Below the pieces are notes generated by a model. It did not search any database, was not told where the DNA came from, and saw nothing but the letters and a program-made list of their open reading frames with translations. Both the position numbers and the translations under genes were made by a program. Positions 11,591-21,018 of a DNA stretch of 64,000 bases are shown here, piece after piece. The stretch covers positions 5,551,013 to 5,615,012 of the forward strand of contig NW_006917093.1 in the NCBI RefSeq assembly GCF_000516985.1. Reading direction: 5' to 3'. This DNA is from Pestalotiopsis fici W106-1 (taxonomy: Eukaryota; Ascomycota; Sordariomycetes; Amphisphaeriales; Sporocadaceae). How positions within the stretch are numbered: position 1 is the first letter of the stretch; every line of letters begins with the position of its first letter.

Positions 11591-13306
11591 ATGCCTTCCC
11601 CACACGCTGCTGATCTAGGGCTCAATATACTCTTCTGCTCCTCCCTTCGGCGTGGGTCTGCTTTCCGTTCCTTTGGCCGTATTAGTAGTCGTGCTCAAAC
11701 TTCCTCCTTGCCAACAACAATCCTACCCTTCTCGCGTGGCTCTTCCCAGATCTTCTCATCCCGCATTGCTCGGCCTGTTATTGCTTCCACTCCGTCCCTA
11801 CTCAAGCGTATCAGCTTCAACGTACAGCACACCCCGTACCACACAATGACCGCCGTTACCGGAACCGCCGCGAAGCCGTACAAGGTCTTCGTGGCCGGTG
11901 GTTGCTACGCCGGCCTCTCTTGCGCCATTCACCTGATTGAGCGATGTGACAGCCGCACCGACAGCCCCATCCACGTCAAGGTCACCATTGTCGACGAGAG
12001 AGATGGTTACTGTAAGTTTGCGCTCGCCCCCTGCTGAAGTTCTGAGGAGAATCTACCATAGATGTCGGCTCGTGATCAATGCTAATAATTTGCGCCTCCT
12101 CAAGACCACCTGATCGGTTCACCGCTGGCATTCTCGGACAAGAAGTACGCCGAAAAGGCCTGGGTCGAGTACAAGGACGTCAAGATTCTGCAGAGACCCG
12201 ACGTCGAGTTCGTACACGGCAGCGTGGTCAGCATCGATCCTGCTGCCAAGACAGCCACCATCCGCGAGTCGGCGGACCAGCACGAGCGCACCCAGGAATA
12301 CGACTTCTTCATTGGCGCCACCGGTTTCCGAAGAGCATTCCCCGTCGTGCCCCAGGCTCAGAGCCGCAAGGCATGGCTCATTGAGGCCAACAGACACATT
12401 GATGCCGTGACCTCCTACAGTGATCCCGTCCTTGTTGTCGGTGGAGGTACGCATACAATCTAAAAATCTCATTACATAAGAAATACTAACATGAGATGTC
12501 AAAAAAGGTGCCGTTGGTATTGAGATGGCTGCCGAGCTCAAGACTGTCAAGCCCGACATCAAGGTCATCCTCGCCCACTCGCGTGAGAAGCTCTTGTCGG
12601 CCGAGCCGCTGCCCGACAGCGTCAAGGACTGCGCGCTGGACCTGACGCGCGAGGCCGGCGTCGAGTGCCTGATGGACCACCGCCTGACGCGCAGCACGCC
12701 CATCAAGAACGCGGCGGGCCAGGACGCGTACGAGGTCGAGTTCGAAAACGGCCACAAGCTGACGGCGAGCGCCGTCGTCATGGCCATTAGCAAGTCGGTG
12801 CCCTCGACCGACTTCTTCCCCGCCGAGGCCCTGCAGACCGAGACGGGCCTGGTCAATGTCACCAACTCGCTCCAGCTGGCCAACAAGGCCATCCCCCACG
12901 CCGACGACCACTTTGCCATTGGCGACCTGATCAACTGGTCCGGCATCAAGCGCTGCGGCTCCGCCATGCACCAGGGCAAGCTCACCGGCCTCAACATCCA
13001 CCAGATCATGCAACAGCAGCTCCTTGGCACCGAGCCCAAGCTCAACACCATTGACGAGGTCCCGCCCATGATTGGTCTGGCTGTTGGCAAGTCGGCCGTC
13101 TCCTATGGTCCGGACGGCATGTCTTCTGGCCCTCAGGTCATGCAGCTCTTCTTTGAGGAGGATCTTGGTTTCAGAAGTAAGTATTCATGCAAATTATTTT
13201 TCTCCCTCCTTTTTTCTTCCCAAAATGAACATTTGTGGATTAACAACTGTTTTCTCCCCCCTTAGTCTGCTGGGACCACTTGCGTCTGGGCGGAAGCTTG
13301 GCCTAA
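11591..13306 (+). CDS. AIF/FSP1 (AMID)-like FAD-dependent NAD(P)H oxidoreductase
   Basis: Model: join(11591..12011, 12105..12446, 12508..13176, 13266..13306), 490 aa; every junction keeps frame. The FAD-binding Rossmann motif VFVAGGCYAGLSCA lies near residue 100, and the NAD(P)H-binding motif VVGGGAVGIEMAAELK near residue 255. The C-terminal GDLINWSGIKRCGSAMHQG is the usual second FAD contact of this class. The order matches AIFM2/FSP1/AMID-type flavoproteins (about 400 aa), which oxidise NAD(P)H and reduce quinone-type acceptors. A second in-frame ATG (11846, MTAVTGTAAKPYK) would give a 405-aa protein of normal family length. The extra 85 residues from the upstream ATG are Ser/Arg-rich and almost acid-free, like a mitochondrial presequence. 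Which start is used cannot be decided here. Introns use AAG acceptors at exons 2 and 3; a TACTAAC branch site is visible at 12484-12490. Confidence 0.88.
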
Positions 13307-13695
13307 AAAAGCTTATGAGTGCATTTGGGTACGGCGTTTTTGGATCGATTTACAAGGGTTATATTTTATGAGGTAGACAACCATGTCATCAGGCTGGGCA
13401 TGAACTTTATTTCCTTTTACCACCCTCAAGTTCCTGTCACATGGGCTGCAATTTTATGAGACTCTTGTAGCACATTTTGGTAGATTGCTGTGACGATAGA
13501 AAAGTTTCGCAAAGGAAGAGTTTAACACTTGAGAAGAATGAAGTTGTTTTCTTTTGTTTTTTTTTTATCATGATGACAAAATGATTGTTCCCATTTTTAC
13601 CTAAACGCCTACTATGTAAAAACGAGAAAAAAAAAAAAAGATATGTACGTGATGACATGCAAGTTATTTTTTGGCCCTTTTCAGTCTGCTTTTGT
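13307..13695. other. Convergent intergenic region
   Basis: Shared 3' region of the FAD oxidoreductase and the acyltransferase gene. It contains a T-run at about 13555-13567 and an A-run at about 13626-13638, consistent with 3' untranslated sequence on either strand. Confidence 0.5.
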
Positions 13696-15063
13696 TCATA
13701 GCTTGGGGAGCAATCCGACCATGGTTCCGCCCACGACCTTTTCGCTCTCGGCGAGCGGCGAGAGCTGGAAGAAGCGCTCGCGCGAGCACCGCACGAACGC
13801 GGACCGCTTGTGGGGCAGGTCGACAAACTTGTCCAGGCCAAAGCCGTGGATAAAGTCGTAGCCGAGCACGGAGCTGTTGGTGTACTTGGGCTCGCCAACG
13901 ACAAACATGGTGCGCGGGTCGTCGAGGAATAGGTAGTGCATCAAGCTGGACCACCAAGCCGTCACGCGGTGCGGGCCGCGGAAGCGAATGTCGCCCACCA
14001 GCGAGTGTCGGCCTCGGTCAAAGTCGCCAGCAGAGTAGTAGGCGCCCAGGCGGTCCTCCTGTGAGTTTATTTCGTTAGCATGTTTTCATACTACAAACTT
14101 TGGGTTTTTGGATTTTGGAAGTATACTAACCTTGCCCCAGTAAACTTCAAAGTAAGCAAAGAAGGTGTCGTCGAATCTGGCCAGAATAGTAACCTGGTGA
14201 GGGTCGACGTGCTGCTTCCTCAGGTACTCGCGGTGCTGCTCGAGGGTACCAGTCTCGTTCCAGCCCTGGGAGACGCGGGGGTCGTTCTGCCACTCGTGGA
14301 AGAGGCGGAGGTGCTCCTCATTCTGCCAGTCGAGCGCGACCATGGAGAAGTTCTCCTTGAGGTGCGGGATGTAGCGACTGTAGATGACGGAGCCGGGGCG
14401 GGGCTTGGCCGGCCGCCGTGGGTGCCAGGTCAGCACCGTGTTGGGCTCGCTGGTCATGGTGTTCTCATACGGCGTCAACGGGTACGATGACAGAGGCTTG
14501 GGGGTCTCGGGCTCGTCGTCCTCGGGGATCCAGGCGGTGCGCGGGCCAAAAGGCGAGCCGGCGCCCTGCCAAAAGGTGCTGCGCAGGAGCAGGAGCTCGT
14601 CCTCAGCCGTCTCGGGGTTGGCGGGGTGGTCGATGGCGAGCAGGACGCTCTTGAGCTGCGTGGCCAAGCTCTCCTTGCCGGCTCCTTCCAGAGTCAGGCG
14701 GCAGTATTCCATCTGCGGCCGAACCGTGAAGAGAATATACACAAGAAGCCATGCCTGGCCCAAGGTGGGAGCTTCTGCGCCCTCCCACAAAAAGGTTGAA
14801 GAGGGCGATCGTCGAGCACGACCCCAGGGAGTGTTGTTGGACTCGGCCGGCCTCTCGCTCGACTTCAAGTCTGTCGGCTCGGTGAAGAAGAGGGAGGTGT
14901 TGTGAAGAGGCTCTGGCAGGTCCTTGCCATTGGCAACCTGCTGAGGCTTGGCCTGAAAGAAGGGAGCGCTCTTGTTGGCCTTGGAGGACTTGGCCAGAAC
15001 ATACGGCGTCAAGTAAGGGTGCGGCAGCTTGAGCACCGGCTCATTGTCTTGTGGCAGCACCAT
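13696..15063 (-). CDS. Hydroxyornithine N5-acyltransferase, SidF/SidL type (GNAT fold)
   Basis: Model: exons 15063-14131 and 14058-13696, 431 aa. The intron (donor GTTAGT at 14130, acceptor CACAG at 14061-14059) joins FEVYWGK to [16 protein letters not shown]. The C-terminal half is the siderophore-type acetyltransferase domain: [19 protein letters not shown], then [57 protein letters not shown] and [14 protein letters not shown], as in bacterial IucB/RhbD-like enzymes and fungal SidF and SidL. These transfer an acyl group (anhydromevalonyl for SidF, acetyl for SidL) from CoA to N5-hydroxyornithine in hydroxamate siderophore synthesis. No NRPS, ornithine hydroxylase or transporter lies nearby. 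SidF usually sits in a siderophore cluster, so the stand-alone SidL type is somewhat more likely. The C-terminus …LLPKL resembles a weak PTS1 peroxisomal signal. Confidence 0.78.
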
Positions 15064-16725
15064 GATGACTGTAGCTGGTAAATGAATTTGCCTTGCTAGA
15101 GTGTATACTTGTTGCGGCAACGAAATTGGGAACTAAGCAAAGTATCAAGACACCAAGACTGATCGCTGAAAGACGGGATCGTAATTGGCAAGAAGCAGCA
15201 GCTCTAGTAGCAATAGTAGCAGTAAGAACAAATGTGTTTACCAACTTAGAAAATCTTGATTCCCGAGATCCGTTCAATCTTCACGAGAAGAGAGCTCTGG
15301 TGGGCCGACTTTTTGGTGCTCTTGAGGTTCTGGCTCGTAACCCCTCGGCTCGTACGTACCATGCTATACCCTTACGTATTCCCAATTCCGCGCACCCTCA
15401 GCCCGCGGTCCCTGCATCGTGACCTGATCGGAGCTTGCTGGCTGGGCTTGTGCAATATGGGATACTGTACTAGGTAGTTTGGGAAAAACGCGTCACGTCA
15501 TAGCTCGGCGCGGACGGCCGACCGACGCTTGTGTCTTTCTTGTCGGCCAAAAGTCGTCGACGGTTGTTCTGAAAGGTCCCTCTCACATCATCCATGGTCC
15601 GGTCCTATGCGAAACGAAGGCAAGCGACCTGCCTGAAGTTACCCACCACTACTGTTTCCCCAGCGCCTGCGGTTCCGGTTCGTACCTCCAAGTACCTGGA
15701 TGAACAAGACCATTACCCCATCCGAACAAGGTTTCGCACAGCAAGAGAGCGTGCTGGGGGTGGGAAGGGCGGCGATCAGAATTTTTCGCAGCTAATGCAG
15801 CAAAACAGGGACCAGCGAGTGGTTTCTTTTCTTGACTGTTACTCCAGCACCACCCACTGACCGGAGCTCGTCTGCTTGAGACGGCAGGTCGGGGCAGGGG
15901 AGGGCAGCTTGGCAGAGACACGCAAGTCGGATCTGATAACTTTGTGTGGCCTGTTCATGTGGGGTTGAGGAGGAGTTGGGTGTGTGATGGAGCCCGGCCA
16001 GTGGTTGAATGCGCGGATCTGATAAAAAAAAATTTATTCCCTCGTCAGCAGGGATCAATCATCAGCGCCCCCGAAGCCGGATCAGATAAAATTGCTTGGC
16101 GGGCCGAGAGGTTTGAGTTGGATGTCCCCTCAGTCAAAGCATATTTTCTGCTAAAAGACTGAGAGGTCTTGTTACATTTTTGCGTTTAATTTCTTCTCGT
16201 GAAGTCGTGCATAAAATATGACTATAGCCATTGAGGGTCGGCTCGGCGTCCTCCAATGTGGGACCCTTGACCAACTTGCCCGCCTAAAATAGAGAGGCGT
16301 CCCGACACACCATCAATCAATAATCGTCCTGACCGTCGTCATCCCTGTTTGAGTTACGTATACCGCACTTGTTTGAGTTGCGACTTAGTATACTCTAGAT
16401 TGAAGCTCTCACGATGATATATATTCGTCGCTTATAGAATCAGACTTTTGGATACATCTTCGGCCAGAGTCCGACAACTTCAACCGGGTCCGTTGTTGAA
16501 AGAAGCCTTCTCTGAACTGGCGGCGATCGGCCGGTTCCGTTGTTCCGCCGTTAAGCTGCGGTTATCGATTGGCTTGTGAGACATGATGGCGCCTCCCTTG
16601 CTGGCAGACCACTGCCTATCTTACGGTATATTTCATGTTGAACACAATAGAACTCATCTTATAGTATACACACGAGAACAATTAAATCTTCAAAACTCCT
16701 CACAACATTATTAATCCTATCAGAA
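15064..16725. other. Intergenic region upstream of urc4, no gene
   Basis: 1.66 kb between the divergent acyltransferase and urc4 genes. Frames here are short and featureless. It contains three GATA-type hexamers between 15934 and 16089 (listed separately). Sequence just before the urc4 start is A-rich, as usual for a fungal 5' leader. Confidence 0.5.
15934..16089. promoter_or_regulatory. Cluster of three GATA-factor-like sites upstream of urc4
   Basis: TGATAA at 15934-15939, TGATAA at 16020-16025 and AGATAA at 16084-16089 all fit HGATAR, the site bound by AreA/NIT2 nitrogen regulators. They lie about 640-790 bp upstream of the urc4 ATG. Chance expectation for this 156-nt stretch is about 0.5 sites over both strands. 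Function is inferred only. Confidence 0.35.
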
Positions 16726-18278
16726 ATGGCTGAACCTGTGTCTCCCGAAATCGCTTATCTTTTGAGCCTGCAAGCCGTGCGCGACAGGTCCCGCCTGGTG
16801 CTACAGGCAGCTAAAGAGGGGGCTTTAAACAGCTTCGACTATGACGAACCGCGCATGTCCGAGGTTGCAAACGTCGTGATTGACATAATCAAGGTGAGAG
16901 GACTCTTGGGTGGTAGGAAATGAGGGGAACAGAAAAGGGGCATTCCTCACCGGTGGTCGACATTTAACTGACCCGGAGCCAGCGCGACTTTGGGCCCGAT
17001 AGATATGCCGAGATCCCTCCTCACGGTCGGTGGCAGCACTTCAACGTCGGCGGCATAGACCGCGTCGGCGCACTCCTCGCACAGTGGTCTTCAGAGGGCC
17101 AGGACAAGCTCGAGCAGACGCGCCGGCTGCTCGACCTCTTCTTTGTGTCCGTGCTCGTGGATGCCGGTGTGGGCGACAAGTGGACGTTCAAGGAGCCCGA
17201 CTCGGACCGTGTCTACAGCCGCAGCGAGGGCACGGCGGTGGCATCGCTCTACATGTTCAAGGCCGGCTGCTTTAGCTCCAAAAAGGAAAAGCCGCATAGC
17301 GTGGACTGTATGAGCTTAACCTTCTCCTCAGTTGTGCATTAACTATAAACACTTCGGGAACTAACAATCTATTGGCAGCGGCCGCCCTTCAGGGAGTGAC
17401 CGAGGAGATCTTCTGCCAGCAGTTCCAAATCACGTCCGAGAATCCCATGGTAGGCGTCGCCTCGCGTGTCAAGCTTTGGAATGCCGTGGGTCAGCAACTT
17501 CACAACAACGATCCGAAAATCTTTGGGGCCGAGGGTAGACCCGGCAGCATGGTCGGTATGTATCTGTGCACAAGTCGCTGCGAGAAGAGATAGCATTGAG
17601 AAGAAAAGAACCCGGTTTGATACTAATGTATTTACAGATTACCTCATCGCGAGTGCCAAAGAACCCAACACCCTCGACTATACGGACCTCTGGTCGGTGC
17701 TGCAGGGCGTTCTGATCCCTTCGTGGCCCAAGGAGCGGACGCACCTGGCCGGAAACCCCATTGGCGACGCCTGGCCACTAAAGGTGCTCGCGGACCGAGC
17801 GCAGCGGGAAGGCGACTCGTCCGAAGCAGCCGCCATTGCGCCCTTTCACAAGCTGACGCAGTGGCTCGGCTATTCGCTGCTGATTCCTCTGACGCGCGTG
17901 CTGGGCATCAAGGTCATCAACGACAACCTGGGCACGGGTCTCCCAGAGTACCGCAACGGCGGGCTGTTTTACGACCTCGGTGCGCTCAAACTCAAGCCCA
18001 AGGTTCTCGAGGCGGGCCAGCGGGCCTCTGGCCAGGACCTCCCGCTGTATCCCGCAACGGGTGATACCATTGTAGAGTGGCGTGCCATGACCGTTGCGCT
18101 GTTGGACGAGCTGCATAGACTGGTATCGGCGCACTTTGAAAAGGAGGGAGTCAAACTCAATCTGGCACAGATGCTAGAGGCTGGCAGCTGGCTTGGTGGA
18201 CGTGAATTAGCGGCCAAATTGAGGCCGGAAACCAAGTCCAGCCCCATTCTTTTCGAGGGTGACGGCACCTTGTTTTAG
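16726..18278 (+). CDS. urc4: Urc4-like uracil catabolism protein (DUF1688)
   Basis: Model: join(16726..16893, 16983..17307, 17379..17555, 17638..18278), 436 aa, the normal length of the family. Introns are 71-89 nt with GTGAGA/GTATGA/GTATGT donors. Recognisable family stretches include AVRDRSRLVLQAAKEG near the N-terminus, PPHGRWQHFNVGGIDRV, LLDLFFVSVLVDAGVGDKW, and near the C-terminus LGIKVINDNLGTGLPEYRNGG, GGLFYDLGAL and PATGDTIVEWRAMTVALLDEL. Urc4 was defined in Lachancea kluyveri as one of the genes of the URC pyrimidine-degradation route, in which uracil is used as nitrogen source through uridine nucleotides and urea; the chemical step of Urc4 is not settled. It is probably cytosolic. 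A Fur-type permease gene starts 4.8 kb downstream on the opposite strand. Confidence 0.9.
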
Positions 18279-18507
18279 AGTTTATAGATCTAGATCTTAT
18301 AGAACCTATCACGACTACCATGGAAGGTTGAGTGTCGCCAATGTTGCGAAACTGCAAAGTTCAACAAGATAAATCAGTCAAAATTATAAGCATTGAGACA
18401 AGTTCGGTCGCCCACCATCCCCGTGTAAAAAGTCAAAGAAACTTGGTCCCGTTGAAAAGATACATAACCAGAACAAGGGCAAAAAGAAAGCCAAAGCTAT
18501 CGTAATC

Positions 18508-18595
18508 CTCTCGATCGGGGAATTGAACCCCGGTCTCCAGCGTATTCAAAGTTGTGAATGACAAGCTGGCATACTGACCACTATACTAATCGAGA
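18508..18595 (-). tRNA. tRNA-Asp (anticodon GTC) with 16-nt intron
   Basis: On the minus strand the acceptor stem is TCTCGAT/ATCGAGA (18595-18589 with 18515-18509). The D arm is TAGTATAGTGGTCAGTA, the anticodon stem is CCAGC/GCTGG, and the loop TTGTCA carries anticodon GTC. The T arm is CCGGG-TTCAATT-CCCGG-like. Between positions 37 and 38, the standard place, sits an intron of about 16 nt. A short T-run lies downstream (minus strand, about 18485-18481), as expected for Pol III termination. The discriminator base is G. Confidence 0.93.
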
Positions 18596-18918
18596 TGAGA
18601 AGTGCTCGTGTGACTATGTTGGGTGACGACTTATACTATATTATTATTCGTACAAGGCTCCACTGAACTAAATGGGTACTATGATGGCCTCAGCAAAATA
18701 GAAGCCGTGAATAATTGACAGGAACTCAAGTGTAGAATGAGACGGTTTGTGGAATTGTTTTCATCACGTAGCAGACGACTTGCAGCATCGGTCAAAAAGC
18801 GGTGGAGTTGAAATTACGTTCATATTAGGGTATCGCCGAGCTCCTTCTGAATCCTTGCGGTGGATGTAGCAATAACAGAGAAACAAGTAGAATCAAAGTC
18901 CATGGGCCATTGCGCCAC
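18596..18918. other. Intergenic region
   Basis: About 320 nt between the tRNA-Asp gene and the 3' end of the mitochondrial-protein gene. Nothing recognised. Confidence 0.5.
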
Positions 18919-20157
18919 TCATTTGGACTCCTTCTTGGCCTTTTCGACGATTTCCTCGGCCTTTTGGGACTTCTTCTCGAGTACCTGCTTCACCTCGGCA
19001 AGGGTCTCTTCTACCAGCTTCTTGCCCTCCTCGGAATGCTTGTCGGCGACGTCCCTCAATTGCTGCAGCTTGGACAAGATTTCGCTGCCATTGGGGATCT
19101 GGTCAATGTACTGCTCCAGGCCAAAACTCTTGCCTAATTGCGAGCCCTTGGACTTGGCCTTCTCCACAGCGCTGTTTACGTAGCTCTCAATGTCTCCGGT
19201 GTCTCCAGACTCGACGGCCTTTTTGGCCTTGTCAAAAAGCTCCTTGGCGTTTCCTTGCTTGAGAGTATCTGCGTTCTTCTCAATGAGTTCCTTGACCTTG
19301 GGGTTCTTGTCAAGATAAGGCTTTGCCTGCTCGAGGCCCTTCTTCCAGGCCTCGTCTCCCAGCTTTTTGACTTGTTCCACCTTTTCTTGGATGAGACGTC
19401 GGACCTTGTCCAGGTTTGCAGCCGTTAGGCCACCGCCGAGGACGTCCTTGACTTGAGACCAAGTCTCGTCAACCTGCTTCTTGGCCTCGGGGCCGTACTG
19501 ATCACCCATCTGCTTGAGCTGATCAATGCTGCCACCAAATTTGTCCTTGAGTTGAGGGTGGTTGTCGAGGACATCAGTAAAGGCGTCGCCAGCGAGGGCT
19601 CCGACCTTTTTGGACAGATCAGCCAATACCTCGGCAGCCTTGTAGGCCGTCTCAATGCTGAGCCCAGACTTGGAAAGCTGTTGGAATTGCTTGTAGGCAT
19701 CGTTGAGGATCTTGTCGGCCTCGTCGCGGTGGTTCTTGCGCACAGTCTCAACGTCCTTGAAGGCCAAGTCGATATATTGGCGGCCACCGGGGATCCACGC
19801 CACGTAGGAGTAGCAAAAGTTCTTGAGATAATCAATGGTCTCGTCTGCACTAGGGGTGTTCTGCTGCAGCTTGGTTGCAGCCTCTTGGTACTTGTTGTTG
19901 GCTTCCTTCACAGTCTTGTTGACGGTCCTCGACATGCGACCACTAGGACTAAAGTAGTAGGCGCCATATAGCACAGTGGCAGCTGCTAGGCCGCCAGCCA
20001 CACCGGCACTGAGATGAGAGTTGCCAGATTGAGCGCTTCCCGTAGATGAAGAGGATGAAGTGCTTGACTGGAATCGAGTTTGTGGTTTGGTAGCTCTACA
20101 AGAGCGAGCAGTCGCTCGAGGGAGGCCAGATCTCGCCAATGATCTTGCGGGAATCAT
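18919..20157 (-). CDS. Predicted mitochondrial membrane-anchored, helical protein (fungal, unknown function)
   Basis: Uninterrupted 412-aa frame from the ATG at 20157. An upstream in-frame ATG at 20232 would add 25 residues. The preferred start MIPARSLARSGLPRATARSC is an Arg/Ser-rich, acid-free mitochondrial presequence. One hydrophobic segment follows at about residues 52-68 (AGVAGGLAAATVLYGAYYF). The rest is long, Lys/Glu/Gln-rich and almost free of prolines over long stretches, so it should be largely alpha-helical or coiled-coil, ending KKSQKAEEIVEKAKKESK. Topology (presequence, one membrane span, long soluble domain) fits an inner-membrane protein facing the intermembrane space. I do not recognise a named family; similar proteins are usually called hypothetical. 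It lies between urc4 and the permease, in the permease orientation. Confidence 0.85.
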   Translation of the reverse strand: MIPARSLARSGLPRATARSCRATKPQTRFQSSTSSSSSTGSAQSGNSHLSAGVAGGLAAATVLYGAYYFSPSGRMSRTVNKTVKEANNKYQEAATKLQQNTPSADETIDYLKNFCYSYVAWIPGGRQYIDLAFKDVETVRKNHRDEADKILNDAYKQFQQLSKSGLSIETAYKAAEVLADLSKKVGALAGDAFTDVLDNHPQLKDKFGGSIDQLKQMGDQYGPEAKKQVDETWSQVKDVLGGGLTAANLDKVRRLIQEKVEQVKKLGDEAWKKGLEQAKPYLDKNPKVKELIEKNADTLKQGNAKELFDKAKKAVESGDTGDIESYVNSAVEKAKSKGSQLGKSFGLEQYIDQIPNGSEILSKLQQLRDVADKHSEEGKKLVEETLAEVKQVLEKKSQKAEEIVEKAKKESK

Positions 20158-21018
20158 TTTGTGTGAGAATTTCCTTTGTCTGGGTAGGTGGATATGCTTC
20201 AATCGGAAGTGTAGAGAGGAAGCAATGCGCAATGCGGGAATGGTTTCTGTTCAAGCTTGGGAAGAGTGGTGAAGATGAAGAAAAACAAGGTCAATTGGTA
20301 TGAACACCAAAGTATCAGTTTTACCTCGTGCACGGCCTACCAAGGTATTCACAGACCAAGGCAGGTGCATCATCGTCATGGCTGTCTCAGCTTTTTTGTT
20401 TTGTTGCCCGAGAAGTCAATTGTCTTCAATGATGTAATTGGCGTCGTCGGTGATGCGCAAATGATGCAGGTACCGGCCTTCAGCTATTGGACAGAAGACT
20501 CGGATCGGGGTAAATAGCGGGGTCTAGGCTCTTGGGAGCTGCTGAATTCGAGGACCAAACGCTCCGCGGCAGTAACCGGAACTCTGTGGGGAAGCCCTGT
20601 AAGCCCTCAACTCCAGCTGCCACCGCCCCGAACCCGTCATTCTTCAGGCCTGCAGTCCAGATCTGGTGTGTGTATTACCTAAAAAACCACATTCCCTACG
20701 TCATTCAATACAAGCTGCAGTAGTTTGTCACATCCCCCGAGACCCCCCTCTTTCAATGTCATTAACTTTTCCCTGTTCGTCCAGTTTTCTCAAGATGGGA
20801 CAGCTGTCACTGACACTAGTTGGTGGTTCGGGCATGGCAGGTCCGGGATTGAATCAAAAGCGGCATGGTTGGCTTCTGGCCTGTCTGTCTTGGTTTCTGT
20901 GTCTGCGGAAGGGCAAGTCTTGTCTCACAACAACGCGTTTCCATGGTATCCGTGGGAGTAGGGTAAGTATTCAAGGTTTACTTTCTATCCAATTCAACAC
21001 CATAATGTTGCTACACAT
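20158..21018. other. Intergenic region
   Basis: Promoter region of the mitochondrial-protein gene and 3' flank of the permease gene. Short frames on both strands (for example 20666-21022) show no family pattern. Nothing else seen. Confidence 0.5.

Noticed and set aside
19453..19971. 172-codon plus-strand frame
   Set aside because: Antisense of the mitochondrial helical protein gene.
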